From the NCBI GenBank assembly GCA_902528375.1, contig CABZSS010000005.1:1-59892 (forward strand): a DNA stretch of 59,892 nucleotides, read 5' to 3'. Shown here in pieces: positions 49,333-57,832 of this stretch. The number at the start of each line of letters is the position of its first letter. The first letter of the stretch is position 1. The notes below the pieces were generated by a model, which did no database searches, was not told the DNA's origin, and was given only the letters and a program-made list of their open reading frames with translations. The translations under genes were made by a program, and so were the position numbers. Source of the stretch: an uncultured Pelagibacteraceae bacterium (lineage in GTDB: Bacteria > Pseudomonadota > Alphaproteobacteria > Pelagibacterales > Pelagibacteraceae).

Positions 49333-49992
49333 TCAATTAAAGAATTTCCCTACTAAATATAGACCAAGTGATACGGCAGGGCCAATTCCAAAAGCAAATA
49401 ATAAAGTTCCTACTCCGACTGTGCCTCCCAAGTACCAGCCAATTGATACAACTGTTATCTCGATTCCCGCTCTAACTGCAGCTATTGGAAAATTTGTTAT
49501 TCTCTGAATTCCTGTCATTAATCCATCTCTTGGTCCAGGACCTAAATTTGCAATTAAATAAAAACCACTCCCCAATCCTACTAATAAAACTGCAAACACT
49601 GCCATTAGCAATTTTCCAAAGTATGTATCTGGTGTTGCAAAAACAAAAATAGTTAAATCAATCATAACAGCTATAATAATGATGTTAAAAACGGTTCCGA
49701 TGCCTGGTTTTTGTTTCAGAAAAAACCATAGGCTTAGAGTGCAGACACTAACAATAAAAGTTACGACACCAATAGATAAGTCGACATTTAACGAGATTCC
49801 TTGAGCGAGAACACTCCAAGGTGATGCACCAGAATAAGATACAATTAATAACCCCTCACCTAAACCAAAAATTGTTAATCCTAAAGTAAGATAAAAAATT
49901 GTTAGTAGCTTAGGTTTTAGATTTAGGGGTTTTTTTGAACTCCAATAGTTTTTAGGGATTTTTTTAATTGTTAAAAACATATATTTTGACAA
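49333..49992 (-). CDS. YczE/YitT-like membrane protein
   Basis: 219 aa, about five transmembrane helices. The pattern GLGEGLLIVSYSGASPWSVLAQGI and LGSGFYLIANLGPGPRDGLMTGI is characteristic of the YczE/YyaS/YitT group of integral membrane proteins with two related halves. The function is unestablished; transport is often presumed. It is divergent from the glycosyltransferase gene with 49 bases between. Confidence 0.8.
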   Translation of the reverse strand: MSKYMFLTIKKIPKNYWSSKKPLNLKPKLLTIFYLTLGLTIFGLGEGLLIVSYSGASPWSVLAQGISLNVDLSIGVVTFIVSVCTLSLWFFLKQKPGIGTVFNIIIIAVMIDLTIFVFATPDTYFGKLLMAVFAVLLVGLGSGFYLIANLGPGPRDGLMTGIQRITNFPIAAVRAGIEITVVSIGWYLGGTVGVGTLLFAFGIGPAVSLGLYLVGKFFN

Positions 49993-50041
49993 AGTGATAT
50001 TATTTTAAATTTTAGAAATTAATAAAATATATATTTTTGAT

Positions 50042-51481
50042 ATGTTCAAACAATTAAAGTTTCAAGAAAATAATTTACTTATTTGCTCTGTAATTTTCTT
50101 AATAATATTGCTGGGTTTTGTCTTTAGATTTTATAATATGAATTATGAGAATCTTTGGTTAGATGAAATTTACTCTTTTTGGGTTACAGATCCTTATGTA
50201 AGTTTTGCCGAAACATATTTTAGGGTACAAACTACTGAGTCTAGTCCTTTCTTATATTTCTTTTTAGTAAAAATATGCAACAAAATTTTTGGTTATGATC
50301 CAATAGTTGGAAGATGTTTTTCTGCTTTTTTCGGATTTTTAAGTATTTTTTCTGTTGGCATATTGTGTAAAAAATTTACTAGAAATAAAAGTTATCTACT
50401 CGCTACTTGTTTAATAAGTTTAAACATTTTTTTAATTGTTAATTCACAAGAGATGCGAGTCTATATTTTTACTTTTTTTTTGATTTCACTAAGTTTAATC
50501 TTTTTTTTAGATCTTTATAAAGAAAATAAAAATAAAATATTTACAAAAAATTTTATTCTGTTTCCTTTTTTTATTTTTACAGCTATTTTAAGTCACCCAT
50601 TTGCTATAATTGTTTTAGCATCAATAATATTTTTTTTAATTTTGGACTATTTCCTTTTTTCAAGTAACCATATCAAAGTAAATATTTCGTTAATTTTAGT
50701 AACTATTCTGACGATTGGTTTTTTATATCATTATGTGAATTATGTTTCTCTCAATAAAATCGGATGGATAGAACAGCCAGGTATTAAATTTTTTACAAAT
50801 TTTTATTTTTCAAAATTTTTTGGTTCAAGATTATTAGGGATAATTCATTTATTAACTTTAGTTATCTTATTGATTTGTTTAAGAAAAAAAATTGAAAGAA
50901 ATAAAGAAATTATTTTTTTGATTATTTTATTGGTATTTTCGTACTTTATTCCTTTAGTTTATGGATTTTTTATTAAACCAATTATTTTTCCAAAATATAT
51001 AATATTTGTTTTAATACCAATAATCCTAATTATCTCTATTCTTGTTTTTCTTATAGAAAGAGAAACTATAAAAAAACTATTGATCTCATTCTTGATTTTA
51101 ATTAATTTCGCCAATCATTTTACTGAGAGTACTCTAAAACAGTTTTTTTCAGAGAGACAAAGATTCAATCCTAATTTTGAGGAAGCATTTTCAGTTATTG
51201 AAGAATCTAAGATTAAAAAATTAAGTTTTTACACAAACAAAGTTAATGATGAAAATGAAAACTTAATTAATACTGTCATATCAAACTATTCACAGTTAAT
51301 GTTAAACAAAAAAGGTTATAAAATCGAAATTTTAAAAGATGGCCCAAAAAACATTGAAGGTAAAATCTGGAATATCTGTTTAACCATAATCTCCTGTGAT
51401 AAGCCGCCAGATAAATCTAACGTTTTAGAAGAAACTCTTTTGGAGGGCGGGCTTAAGTTGAGTCTGTGGGAAGTCAGATGA
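50042..51481 (+). CDS. PMT/ArnT-like membrane glycosyltransferase (GT39/GT83)
   Basis: 479 aa with ten or more transmembrane helices. The catalytic Asp-Glu motif of this fold is NLWLDEIYSFW (residues ~31-41), in the first periplasmic loop. A second conserved area is VGRCFSAFFGFLSI, then NSQEMRVYIFTFF. The C-terminal ~110 residues form a periplasmic domain. It would move a sugar from a polyprenyl phosphate to lipid or protein. It is coupled to the next gene (ATGA). Confidence 0.8.
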   Translation: MFKQLKFQENNLLICSVIFLIILLGFVFRFYNMNYENLWLDEIYSFWVTDPYVSFAETYFRVQTTESSPFLYFFLVKICNKIFGYDPIVGRCFSAFFGFLSIFSVGILCKKFTRNKSYLLATCLISLNIFLIVNSQEMRVYIFTFFLISLSLIFFLDLYKENKNKIFTKNFILFPFFIFTAILSHPFAIIVLASIIFFLILDYFLFSSNHIKVNISLILVTILTIGFLYHYVNYVSLNKIGWIEQPGIKFFTNFYFSKFFGSRLLGIIHLLTLVILLICLRKKIERNKEIIFLIILLVFSYFIPLVYGFFIKPIIFPKYIIFVLIPIILIISILVFLIERETIKKLLISFLILINFANHFTESTLKQFFSERQRFNPNFEEAFSVIEESKIKKLSFYTNKVNDENENLINTVISNYSQLMLNKKGYKIEILKDGPKNIEGKIWNICLTIISCDKPPDKSNVLEETLLEGGLKLSLWEVR

Positions 51482-52170
51482 AAAAAACTAAAATAATTCT
51501 TTTTTTAATTTTTTTGATTTACCCCTTTTTCTCCTATTCGCACGTAAATCATTATGACAAATTGAAGATGATTGAAATGGATGTTTTAAGAAATGGAAAA
51601 AAAATAGGGTATAATAAATATTCATTTATAAAACAAAATAATTTACTGATAGTTAACAACGAAATAAATTTTGCTGCAAAATTAATAGGTATTAATTTAT
51701 TAGCTGTAAATGGTTCGTCCACTGAAACTTATAAGAGTGGAAAATTGATTAAATTTAATTCTGATACAATTCAGAATAAGGAAAAAAAATTTAATAAATT
51801 AATTTTAGACAAGAACAAAAAAACCTTTAAAATAAATGGCTCTTCCTTTAAGGGTGATCTGCCATCAACTGCATTGGTTGGAAATTGGTGGAATCATAGT
51901 ATTCTTCAGTCAGAAATGATTATAAGCCCACTTTCTGGAAGTTTGAAATTTCAAGAAGTTTATTTTTTATCTAAAGAAAAACTTAAAATTAAAAATAACA
52001 ACTACATTACAAGTAAGTTTAAAATTATAATGAAGAAAAGTATCGATGATAAAAAAAAAGAAGAATTTAATATTTGGTTAGATGATAAATCGAAGATTAT
52101 CTTGAAAGTATCTTTTTCTAAATTTGGAGATTGGGAATATATTGTTACAAATGTAGAAAAATTTTACTAA
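51478..52170 (+). CDS. Exported DUF6134-like protein
   Basis: 230 aa from ATG 51478, which overlaps the preceding stop (ATGA); a GTG at 51466 is less likely. A signal peptide covers residues ~1-21 (ending YSH). The rest is beta-rich, with MDVLRNGKKIGYNKYSFI and the central ALVGNWWNHSIL, a pattern I associate with DUF6134. Function unknown; the coupling with a membrane glycosyltransferase suggests an envelope job. Its last 4 bases overlap the convergent 97-residue gene. Confidence 0.65.
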   Translation: MKKTKIILFLIFLIYPFFSYSHVNHYDKLKMIEMDVLRNGKKIGYNKYSFIKQNNLLIVNNEINFAAKLIGINLLAVNGSSTETYKSGKLIKFNSDTIQNKEKKFNKLILDKNKKTFKINGSSFKGDLPSTALVGNWWNHSILQSEMIISPLSGSLKFQEVYFLSKEKLKIKNNNYITSKFKIIMKKSIDDKKKEEFNIWLDDKSKIILKVSFSKFGDWEYIVTNVEKFY

Positions 52171-52460
52171 ACAAAAATTTTTAATAATACTTGGCTAATA
52201 AAATTCATTAGTACAAAAAAACCTAAAAAGAAAATCCAATACATGCAAGTTACAGCGGTATTTCTTCTTCTTCTTAACGCAACGAATTCTGGATCATCTA
52301 TATTTGAAATATCTTGTTTTCCTTTTACAGGATAATCATAAGACCATCTCCATAAAGAATTTCCAAATCTTTCATCTATTTTATTAAAATATTTAATACA
52401 TTCAAAAGCGTACATTAGCAAAAAATATAAACCGATTAAAATTAATCCGCTTGTAATCAT
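52167..52460 (-). CDS. Hypothetical membrane protein adjoining aceA
   Basis: 97 aa. It has an N-terminal transmembrane helix (residues ~4-21), a soluble section with FGNSLWRWSYDYPVKGKQDISNI (quoted partly by key residues W-R-W-S-Y-D-Y-P), an Arg cluster ALRRRRN, and a C-terminal helix (~71-92). No family recognised. Its ATG directly follows the aceA stop, so it should be translated from the aceA mRNA and share its control. Confidence 0.65.
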   Translation of the reverse strand: MITSGLILIGLYFLLMYAFECIKYFNKIDERFGNSLWRWSYDYPVKGKQDISNIDDPEFVALRRRRNTAVTCMYWIFFLGFFVLMNFISQVLLKIFV

Positions 52461-53738
52461 CTAAAACTGCTCAGACTCAGTTGACCCTTCCATTGCTGTT
52501 GTTGAGCTTTTTCCAGAACTAATTGTATTTGAAACTGCATCGAAATAGGATGTTCCTACTTCTCTTTGATGTTTAACGCTAGTGTATCCATCCTTTTCTC
52601 TTGCAAATTCACGTTCTTGAATTTTTGAATAAGCTGTCATACCTTCAGCTTTGTATTTTTCAGCTAATTCAAATATTGCTATGTTTTGAGTATGGAAACC
52701 TGCCAAAGTGATAAATTGAAATTTATAACCCATCTCACTAATTTTTTTCTGGAATGATGCAATTTCATTATCAGATAAATGTTTTTTCCAATTAAAAGAT
52801 GGCGAGCAATTATACGCTAATAATTTTCCAGGATATTTTTTGTGGATAGCATCAGCAAATTTTTTTGCCTCCTCTAAATTCGGTGTTGCGGTTTCACACC
52901 ATATAAGATCTGAATATGGTGCATACGCTAGTCCTCTCGAAATTGCTTGATCAATTCCAGATTTAACATAATAAAATCCCTCAGGGGATCTTTCGCCCGT
53001 CAGGAAAGGCTTATCATTTTCATCATGATCGTTTGTAATTAGTTTTGCTGCGTTTGCATCGGTTCTAGCAAGAATAATCAATGGAACATCGGCTATATCA
53101 GCTGCTAACCTTGCGGCTTTCAAATTTTTTACTGCTTGGCTTGTTGGTATCAAAACTTTACCACCCATGTGACCACATTTTTTTTCACTTGCTAACTGAT
53201 CTTCGAAGTGAACCCCGGCTGCCCCTGCTTTGATGAATTTTTTAGTCAATTCAAATACATTTAAAGGTCCCCCAAATCCAGCTTCACCATCAGCAATTAT
53301 TGGAAGCATATAATCAATTCTTTTTTCTTTTTTCTGATCACCGTCTTTAATTTCCATATGCTGAATTTGGTCAGCTCTTAATAAAGCATTATTCATTGCC
53401 TCAACTAATTTTGGTGCACTGTCATATGGATAAAGAGATTGATCAGGATACATTTCTCCGGCGCTGTTAGCATCTGCTGCAACTTGCCATCCACTTAAGT
53501 AAATTGCCTTTAAACCTGCTTTTGCATGTTGCACTGCATGATTACCTGATAAAGAGCCAAGTGTATTAACGTATGGCTCAGAATTTAATAGATTCCACAA
53601 TTTTGTAGATTGTTGCTTGCAAATTGAATATTCAATTTTTATTGAACCTCTTAATTTTTCAACGTCTTCTTGATTGTAATCTCTTTTAATACCCGCAAAT
53701 CTTTTTAAATCGTAAGAAACCTTTTTTTCAGCACCCAT
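52461..53738 (-). CDS. aceA: Isocitrate lyase
   Basis: 425 aa. Splits isocitrate into glyoxylate and succinate in the glyoxylate shunt. The catalytic KKCGHMGGK loop lies near residue 187. Other family parts are [25 protein letters not shown]-like [22 protein letters not shown] and [15 protein letters not shown]. An AAAGGG site lies 10 bases before the ATG. Upstream on the same strand is a 53-residue ORF, then repeats that probably bind the divergent RamB-like regulator. Confidence 0.97.
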   Translation of the reverse strand: MGAEKKVSYDLKRFAGIKRDYNQEDVEKLRGSIKIEYSICKQQSTKLWNLLNSEPYVNTLGSLSGNHAVQHAKAGLKAIYLSGWQVAADANSAGEMYPDQSLYPYDSAPKLVEAMNNALLRADQIQHMEIKDGDQKKEKRIDYMLPIIADGEAGFGGPLNVFELTKKFIKAGAAGVHFEDQLASEKKCGHMGGKVLIPTSQAVKNLKAARLAADIADVPLIILARTDANAAKLITNDHDENDKPFLTGERSPEGFYYVKSGIDQAISRGLAYAPYSDLIWCETATPNLEEAKKFADAIHKKYPGKLLAYNCSPSFNWKKHLSDNEIASFQKKISEMGYKFQFITLAGFHTQNIAIFELAEKYKAEGMTAYSKIQEREFAREKDGYTSVKHQREVGTSYFDAVSNTISSGKSSTTAMEGSTESEQF

Positions 53739-53777
53739 TAAATTGCCCTTTGTTGATGTTGTCAGATTTAAGCGAAA

Positions 53778-53939
53778 TTAGTTATTTTCAACAAATTCTT
53801 GAGTGAACTCGTTCATCCCGCTAGAACCCCAATCACAGTGATCATCTCTTAAATAAATACCTGAGCTGCTGTTAGAGGCCATATTCTCTGATGTATTTTC
53901 TTGGCTTTTTAAATAGTTTTTTTTGTTTTTGTTATCCAT
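53778..53939 (-). CDS. Candidate 53-residue protein upstream of aceA
   Basis: An open frame from ATG 53939 to TAA 53778, 39 bases ahead of aceA. The N-terminal half is Asn/Ser/Lys-rich (MDNKNKKNYLKSQENTSEN). The C-terminal half looks structured and unusual: GIYLRDDHCDWGSSGMNEF, with Asp-His-Cys-Asp in a row. Local base composition is richer in GC than the surrounding intergenic DNA, as for coding sequence. No family recognised. It would be the first gene of the aceA transcript; a leader-peptide role is also possible. Confidence 0.55.
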   Translation of the reverse strand: MDNKNKKNYLKSQENTSENMASNSSSGIYLRDDHCDWGSSGMNEFTQEFVENN

Positions 53940-53952
53940 ATAAAACTTATAA

Positions 53953-53969
53953 TTTACAAAATTTACAAA
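53953..53969. promoter_or_regulatory. Tandem TTTACAAA repeat before the aceA unit
   Basis: TTTACAAA occurs at 53953-53960 and again at 53962-53969, nine bases apart, 14 bases upstream of the small ORF's ATG. The same arrangement appears in front of the divergent regulator. RamB of Corynebacterium binds A/T-rich sites with a TTTGC core near aceA. That these are binding sites of the local regulator is inference. Confidence 0.55.
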
Positions 53970-54012
53970 ATCAATTAAATTAAATAAAAGGCTTGTAAAA
54001 TATAGAAATTTG

Positions 54013-54039
54013 TTGTAAATAATAATTTACAAAGTTTAC
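54013..54039. promoter_or_regulatory. Palindrome and tandem TTTACAAA/TTTAC repeat before the regulator gene
   Basis: TTGTAAAT-AATA-ATTTACAA is a perfect 8-bp inverted repeat (54013-54032). It is extended by a second direct half-site, so TTTACAAA at 54026 is followed nine bases later by TTTACT at 54035. A further TTGTAAA is at 53993-53999. The block ends 11 bases before the regulator ATG, where binding would block its own expression. Confidence 0.55.
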
Positions 54040-54050
54040 TAATAGAAAAC

Positions 54051-55475
54051 ATGAGTCAAGTTGATCTTAAAATTGGACCAAAAATTAAGTCTTTTAGACG
54101 TCAATTAGGTCTTCAAGCGAATAGATTGGCAGAACAATTGGGAATTTCTGCGAGCTATCTTAATTTAATTGAGAGTGGAAAACGAAAAATTGATGGGGAT
54201 TTATTACTTAAAGTTTGTGAAGAGTTAAAAATTGATCTTTCAGATTTAACCAATAAATCTGACTTAAACCTCGTTAACGACATATCAGAATTGCTGGACG
54301 ATAAGTTATTTGAAGATTTAGATATTGTGGGACCAGAGGTTAAAGATCTTGTAAATACAAACCCTAAAATTGCAAAAGCTTTAATAAAGTTAGGAGATAA
54401 TTTTAAGCAAAAAGATCACGAAATAATTAACAAAGTAGAAAACTTATCGGGAAAAATTATTGATAGCAGAAAAACTGCTTTTCCAGGTGAAGTAATTTCC
54501 GATTTTTTACAAGAAAAGAAAAATTATTTTCCAAAATTAGAGGAATTTGCTAATGATGTTTTTGAAAAAGTTCAAAAGAATAATCGTACAAGATATGTTG
54601 CGTTATGTGAGTTTTTAAAAACAGAATATTCAATTACAGTTAAAGATGTAATTCCTGATGAGGGCAAACCTTTTTCAAAAATTTTTGATAAAAATAAAAA
54701 AGAACTTTTGTTAAGCGATTATAATTCGTTAGAAACTAAGAAACTACATGCGGCAGCCCAAATAGCTCAAGAAGGAGCAATGGAAGAAATAAATAGTTAT
54801 TTGTCTGAATTTAAATTCCCTACAGAAGAGTCCAAAAGACTTACCCAAATCGCGTTATTAAACTATTGTGGTGCAGCAATTTTAATGCCTTACAAATTAT
54901 TTCACTCTGAATGTAAAAAATTGAAATACGACTTAGAACTGCTACAAAATACTTTTGCGACTTCGTTTGAACAGGTTGCGCACAGAGTAACGAGCTTGCA
55001 GGATCCTAAATTGCCAGGTATTCCCTTTCATTTTTTAAGGGTAGATGTTGCTGGAAATATCTCAAAAAGGTTTTCTTTGTCTGGTATAGAAATTCCAAGA
55101 TATGGCGGAGCTTGCCCAAGATGGAACGTTTATTCAGCATTTTCAAGACCTGGTGTAATACAAGCTGCTGTGAGTAAAATGACAAACGGAGAGAAATATG
55201 TATGTATTGCAAGAACTGTTGAAAAAGGTGTTGGAAGATACGGGCAAAAAAAAAGTATGCTTTCAATAGGTCTAGGTTGTGAAGCCAAGTATGCCAAAGA
55301 TTTCGTTTACACTGAAAATTTAAGTTTAAGTGACAAGAAAACAGAAATTCCAATTGGTGTATCCTGCAGAACTTGTGACAGACTTGATTGTTCACAAAGA
55401 GCTTTCCCTCCTCTTCACAAAAAATTTGACGTTGATGTAAATGCTAGAGGCGTGTCTGTTTACGTAAGCGATTGA
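54051..55475 (+). CDS. XRE-type regulator of the RamB/ScfR family
   Basis: 474 aa. An N-terminal Cro/CI helix-turn-helix (residues ~8-65: QLGLQANRLAEQLGISASYLN, split here by its key residues L-A-E-Q and S-A-S-Y-L) is followed by an IrrE-like middle and a DUF2083-type C-terminus with GIEIPRYGGACPRWN and the conserved CRTCDRLDCSQRAFPP. The IrrE zinc HExxH is degenerate (LHAAAQIA). RamB controls acetate and glyoxylate-shunt genes in Corynebacterium; the divergent aceA makes the same job likely here. It overlaps the convergent gene by 16 bases. Confidence 0.88.
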   Translation: MSQVDLKIGPKIKSFRRQLGLQANRLAEQLGISASYLNLIESGKRKIDGDLLLKVCEELKIDLSDLTNKSDLNLVNDISELLDDKLFEDLDIVGPEVKDLVNTNPKIAKALIKLGDNFKQKDHEIINKVENLSGKIIDSRKTAFPGEVISDFLQEKKNYFPKLEEFANDVFEKVQKNNRTRYVALCEFLKTEYSITVKDVIPDEGKPFSKIFDKNKKELLLSDYNSLETKKLHAAAQIAQEGAMEEINSYLSEFKFPTEESKRLTQIALLNYCGAAILMPYKLFHSECKKLKYDLELLQNTFATSFEQVAHRVTSLQDPKLPGIPFHFLRVDVAGNISKRFSLSGIEIPRYGGACPRWNVYSAFSRPGVIQAAVSKMTNGEKYVCIARTVEKGVGRYGQKKSMLSIGLGCEAKYAKDFVYTENLSLSDKKTEIPIGVSCRTCDRLDCSQRAFPPLHKKFDVDVNARGVSVYVSD

Positions 55476-56614
55476 TTAACATTCTTACTTCGCTCACGAT
55501 ATAAAAGTTGTGTCAGTGAGTCTACCATTTTATCCGATGCCTTAAATATTTCATTTGACTGATATTCATCTGAAAAATATTTTTCATGATTACATTTATC
55601 TTCAATAATTATTTTTCCATTCGGTGAATTATCTTTAATATAAATCAGTATAAGCCATTCATCATCATTGGACTCGTCCCACTTTATAAATATCTCACCT
55701 GTTTCAAACCTTCTATCAATACATCTGAATATGGACATGTCCCTTGTAAGGTGTCTTTTGTTTAATTGAAAAACTAAACTTGAGGCACTTCTATAAAAGC
55801 TCTCTAGAGATGTTTCTACTAGTTGTCTAGCAGCAATATAATTTTTTTCCTTTTTTAATAAAGTTTCTCTATCATCTTCATCTAAATTTTTTATTCCTAA
55901 CGCTTCTAATCGCTCACGAATTTTTTGATCTCTAATGAGCCTATATTTTTCTTTTAACTTATCTATTCTTTCCTGGATATCGCTATAATCATCTCTTTTT
56001 TCTTTTAAAGAAATTCGCTGTAAAGTCTCTAGCTCTTTTACCTCTCTTATTCTAAATTTTTCAATTTGTTTTTCTATCTTAATTTCTTCAAGAAACTTCC
56101 TTTGAACTTCTGCTTGTTCTTCTCTTAAAAGCGCCTGCTCTTGTCTTAAAAATTTCTTAAGGTCTCTTGCTCTCTCTAATTGTAACTTTTTTTCCTCTTT
56201 TAACTCGGTTTTTTTAAGCTCGACCTGTTTTTTTAATAAATCTATTTTAGCTTTTTCCTCCGCTCTTTTTTGTTGTCTTTCCCTCTCAACCTCTCGTATT
56301 TTAAACTTCTGCTTTTCTTCAATAATTAATTTTCTCGTATCAATAATTTTCTTTTCAATTAAATCAAAAAAACCCTGGATTTTTTTTTCAGGATTAAGGT
56401 TAATTTTGAAACGTAGTTTACTTTTTATACTTTCTTGTAAAAAAATGAATTTTGCTAAAAAAACCATCTGTTTTTTGGGCTTTTTTTTTGTGATCTTTTT
56501 TATTTTTTTTTTACTCTTTTTTCTTATTTTGGCTCGCTTAAAACTTCTTTTGGCTTTTTTCTGAGGTTTTTTTTTCTTAATGATCTTTTTTTTTCTTTTT
56601 TTATTTTTTTTCAT
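55460..56614 (-). CDS. Lys-rich-tail coiled-coil protein, unknown function
   Basis: 384 aa, three parts. Residues 1-50 are extremely basic: 32 of 50 are Lys or Arg, histone-H1-tail-like, ending KKKPKKQM. Residues ~80-255 are a continuous charged coiled coil (E/K/R/L/Q heptads). Residues ~260-384 form a globular domain with SLESFYRSASSLVFQL, IFIKWDESNDDEWLILIYI and a C-terminal helix. No family recognised. The ATG at Met50 (position 56467) is an alternative start that would remove the tail; neither start has a clear ribosome site. Nucleic-acid or polyanion binding by the tail is inference. Confidence 0.65.
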   Translation of the reverse strand: MKKNKKRKKKIIKKKKPQKKAKRSFKRAKIRKKSKKKIKKITKKKPKKQMVFLAKFIFLQESIKSKLRFKINLNPEKKIQGFFDLIEKKIIDTRKLIIEEKQKFKIREVERERQQKRAEEKAKIDLLKKQVELKKTELKEEKKLQLERARDLKKFLRQEQALLREEQAEVQRKFLEEIKIEKQIEKFRIREVKELETLQRISLKEKRDDYSDIQERIDKLKEKYRLIRDQKIRERLEALGIKNLDEDDRETLLKKEKNYIAARQLVETSLESFYRSASSLVFQLNKRHLTRDMSIFRCIDRRFETGEIFIKWDESNDDEWLILIYIKDNSPNGKIIIEDKCNHEKYFSDEYQSNEIFKASDKMVDSLTQLLYRERSKNVNQSLT

Positions 56615-56640
56615 CAGGAGATTTCGAAATTATCAGTAAT

Positions 56641-57831
56641 TTATTGATAAATATAGTCTCTTGTGATTGGTATTGTAGTTTTATCCTTACTTAATTGTAA
56701 TTGAAATACAACCTGGTCTCCCCATTTAAAAGCCATTTCACAACCAGCTAAATAAAATTCCCACATTCTTAAAAATCTTTCATCGAACATTTCCAATACT
56801 TTATCTTTTTTATTCAGAAACCTTTCTCTCCAGTTTCTTAAAGTATGAGCGTAATGCAATCTTAAAACCTCTAAATCATTTAATATTAAATTTGAGTCTT
56901 CAATAGGTCTTGCAATTTCGCTTAGGCTAGGCGTATAACCTCCTGGAAAAATGTATTTAGAAATCCAAGGTTGGGGAACTCTAGGCTTATCGGTAGAACC
57001 AATAGTATGAATTAATGCAGCCCCATTTTCATTTAAAAGATCATGTACGCATTTAAAGTATCTTTTATAAAATTTTTTTCCAACATGTTCGAACATGCCA
57101 ACACTTACAATTCTATCAAATTTTGATCTTAATTCTCTGTAGTCGATTAATTTAAAATCAACTTGGTTTTGAAGATTTAATTCTTTTGCTTTTCGTTTAC
57201 TATACTTAAGTTGATTTTCCGACAAAGTTATACCAAGAACTCTGGCTTTTGTTTTTTTGGCAATTTCAATTGCCATACCACCCCACCCTGAACCAATATC
57301 AAGAACTGTTTGATTATCCTTAATATTTAATTTTTTTATTATATGATTAATTTTGTTATTTTGTGCTTCTTCTAAAGAATCATTATCATTTTTAAAATAA
57401 GCACAAGAATATTGTCTTTTTTCATCTAAAAATAAGTCATAAAGTTTTTCAGATATATCGTAATGATGGGCTACATTTTTTTTTGATTGTTTTGCTAAAT
57501 TAAAGTTTGTCAAATATCTATATGAGCCTAATATTTTATTTATCACTTTGCTAAAAATATTTGGATGATGTTTTCCAAGATTTTTTAAAGTCATTCCTAA
57601 GAATTCTGTAATAGTACCATTGTGTATTTTAATTTTACCATCCATATAACCTTCTCCTAAATATAAGTCGGGAAGTAGCAAAAGTTTATAATGCATAGAC
57701 GAGTCTAACAGTTCTAATATCAAAGGACTTTTTTTCTCAGGTTTTCCAATTAAGTATTCTCTTTTGTTTGCATCAATTAATTTAAATCCGTCTTCTTTAA
57801 ATAGATCATTCAAAAAATTAACTAGTTTCAT
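56641..57831 (-). CDS. cfa: Cyclopropane-fatty-acyl-phospholipid synthase family methyltransferase
   Basis: 396 aa from ATG 57831, one base past the upstream stop; a TTG at 57840 is also possible. The AdoMet motif VLDIGSGWGGMAIEIA lies near residue 165, followed by GITLSENQLKYSKRKA and VGMFEHVGKKFYKRYF, all Cfa hallmarks. The PGGYTPSLSEI loop and the bicarbonate-area Glu/His residues are present. It would transfer a methylene or methyl group to unsaturated lipid chains. Which lipid is modified is not clear from sequence. Confidence 0.9.
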   Translation of the reverse strand: MKLVNFLNDLFKEDGFKLIDANKREYLIGKPEKKSPLILELLDSSMHYKLLLLPDLYLGEGYMDGKIKIHNGTITEFLGMTLKNLGKHHPNIFSKVINKILGSYRYLTNFNLAKQSKKNVAHHYDISEKLYDLFLDEKRQYSCAYFKNDNDSLEEAQNNKINHIIKKLNIKDNQTVLDIGSGWGGMAIEIAKKTKARVLGITLSENQLKYSKRKAKELNLQNQVDFKLIDYRELRSKFDRIVSVGMFEHVGKKFYKRYFKCVHDLLNENGAALIHTIGSTDKPRVPQPWISKYIFPGGYTPSLSEIARPIEDSNLILNDLEVLRLHYAHTLRNWRERFLNKKDKVLEMFDERFLRMWEFYLAGCEMAFKWGDQVVFQLQLSKDKTTIPITRDYIYQ

Positions 57832-57832
57832 C

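Noticed and set aside
53739-53777. Glycine riboswitch before aceA, since SAR11 uses glycine riboswitches on glyoxylate genes
   Set aside because: The leader here is only 39 bases, lacks the conserved glycine aptamer elements and is too short.
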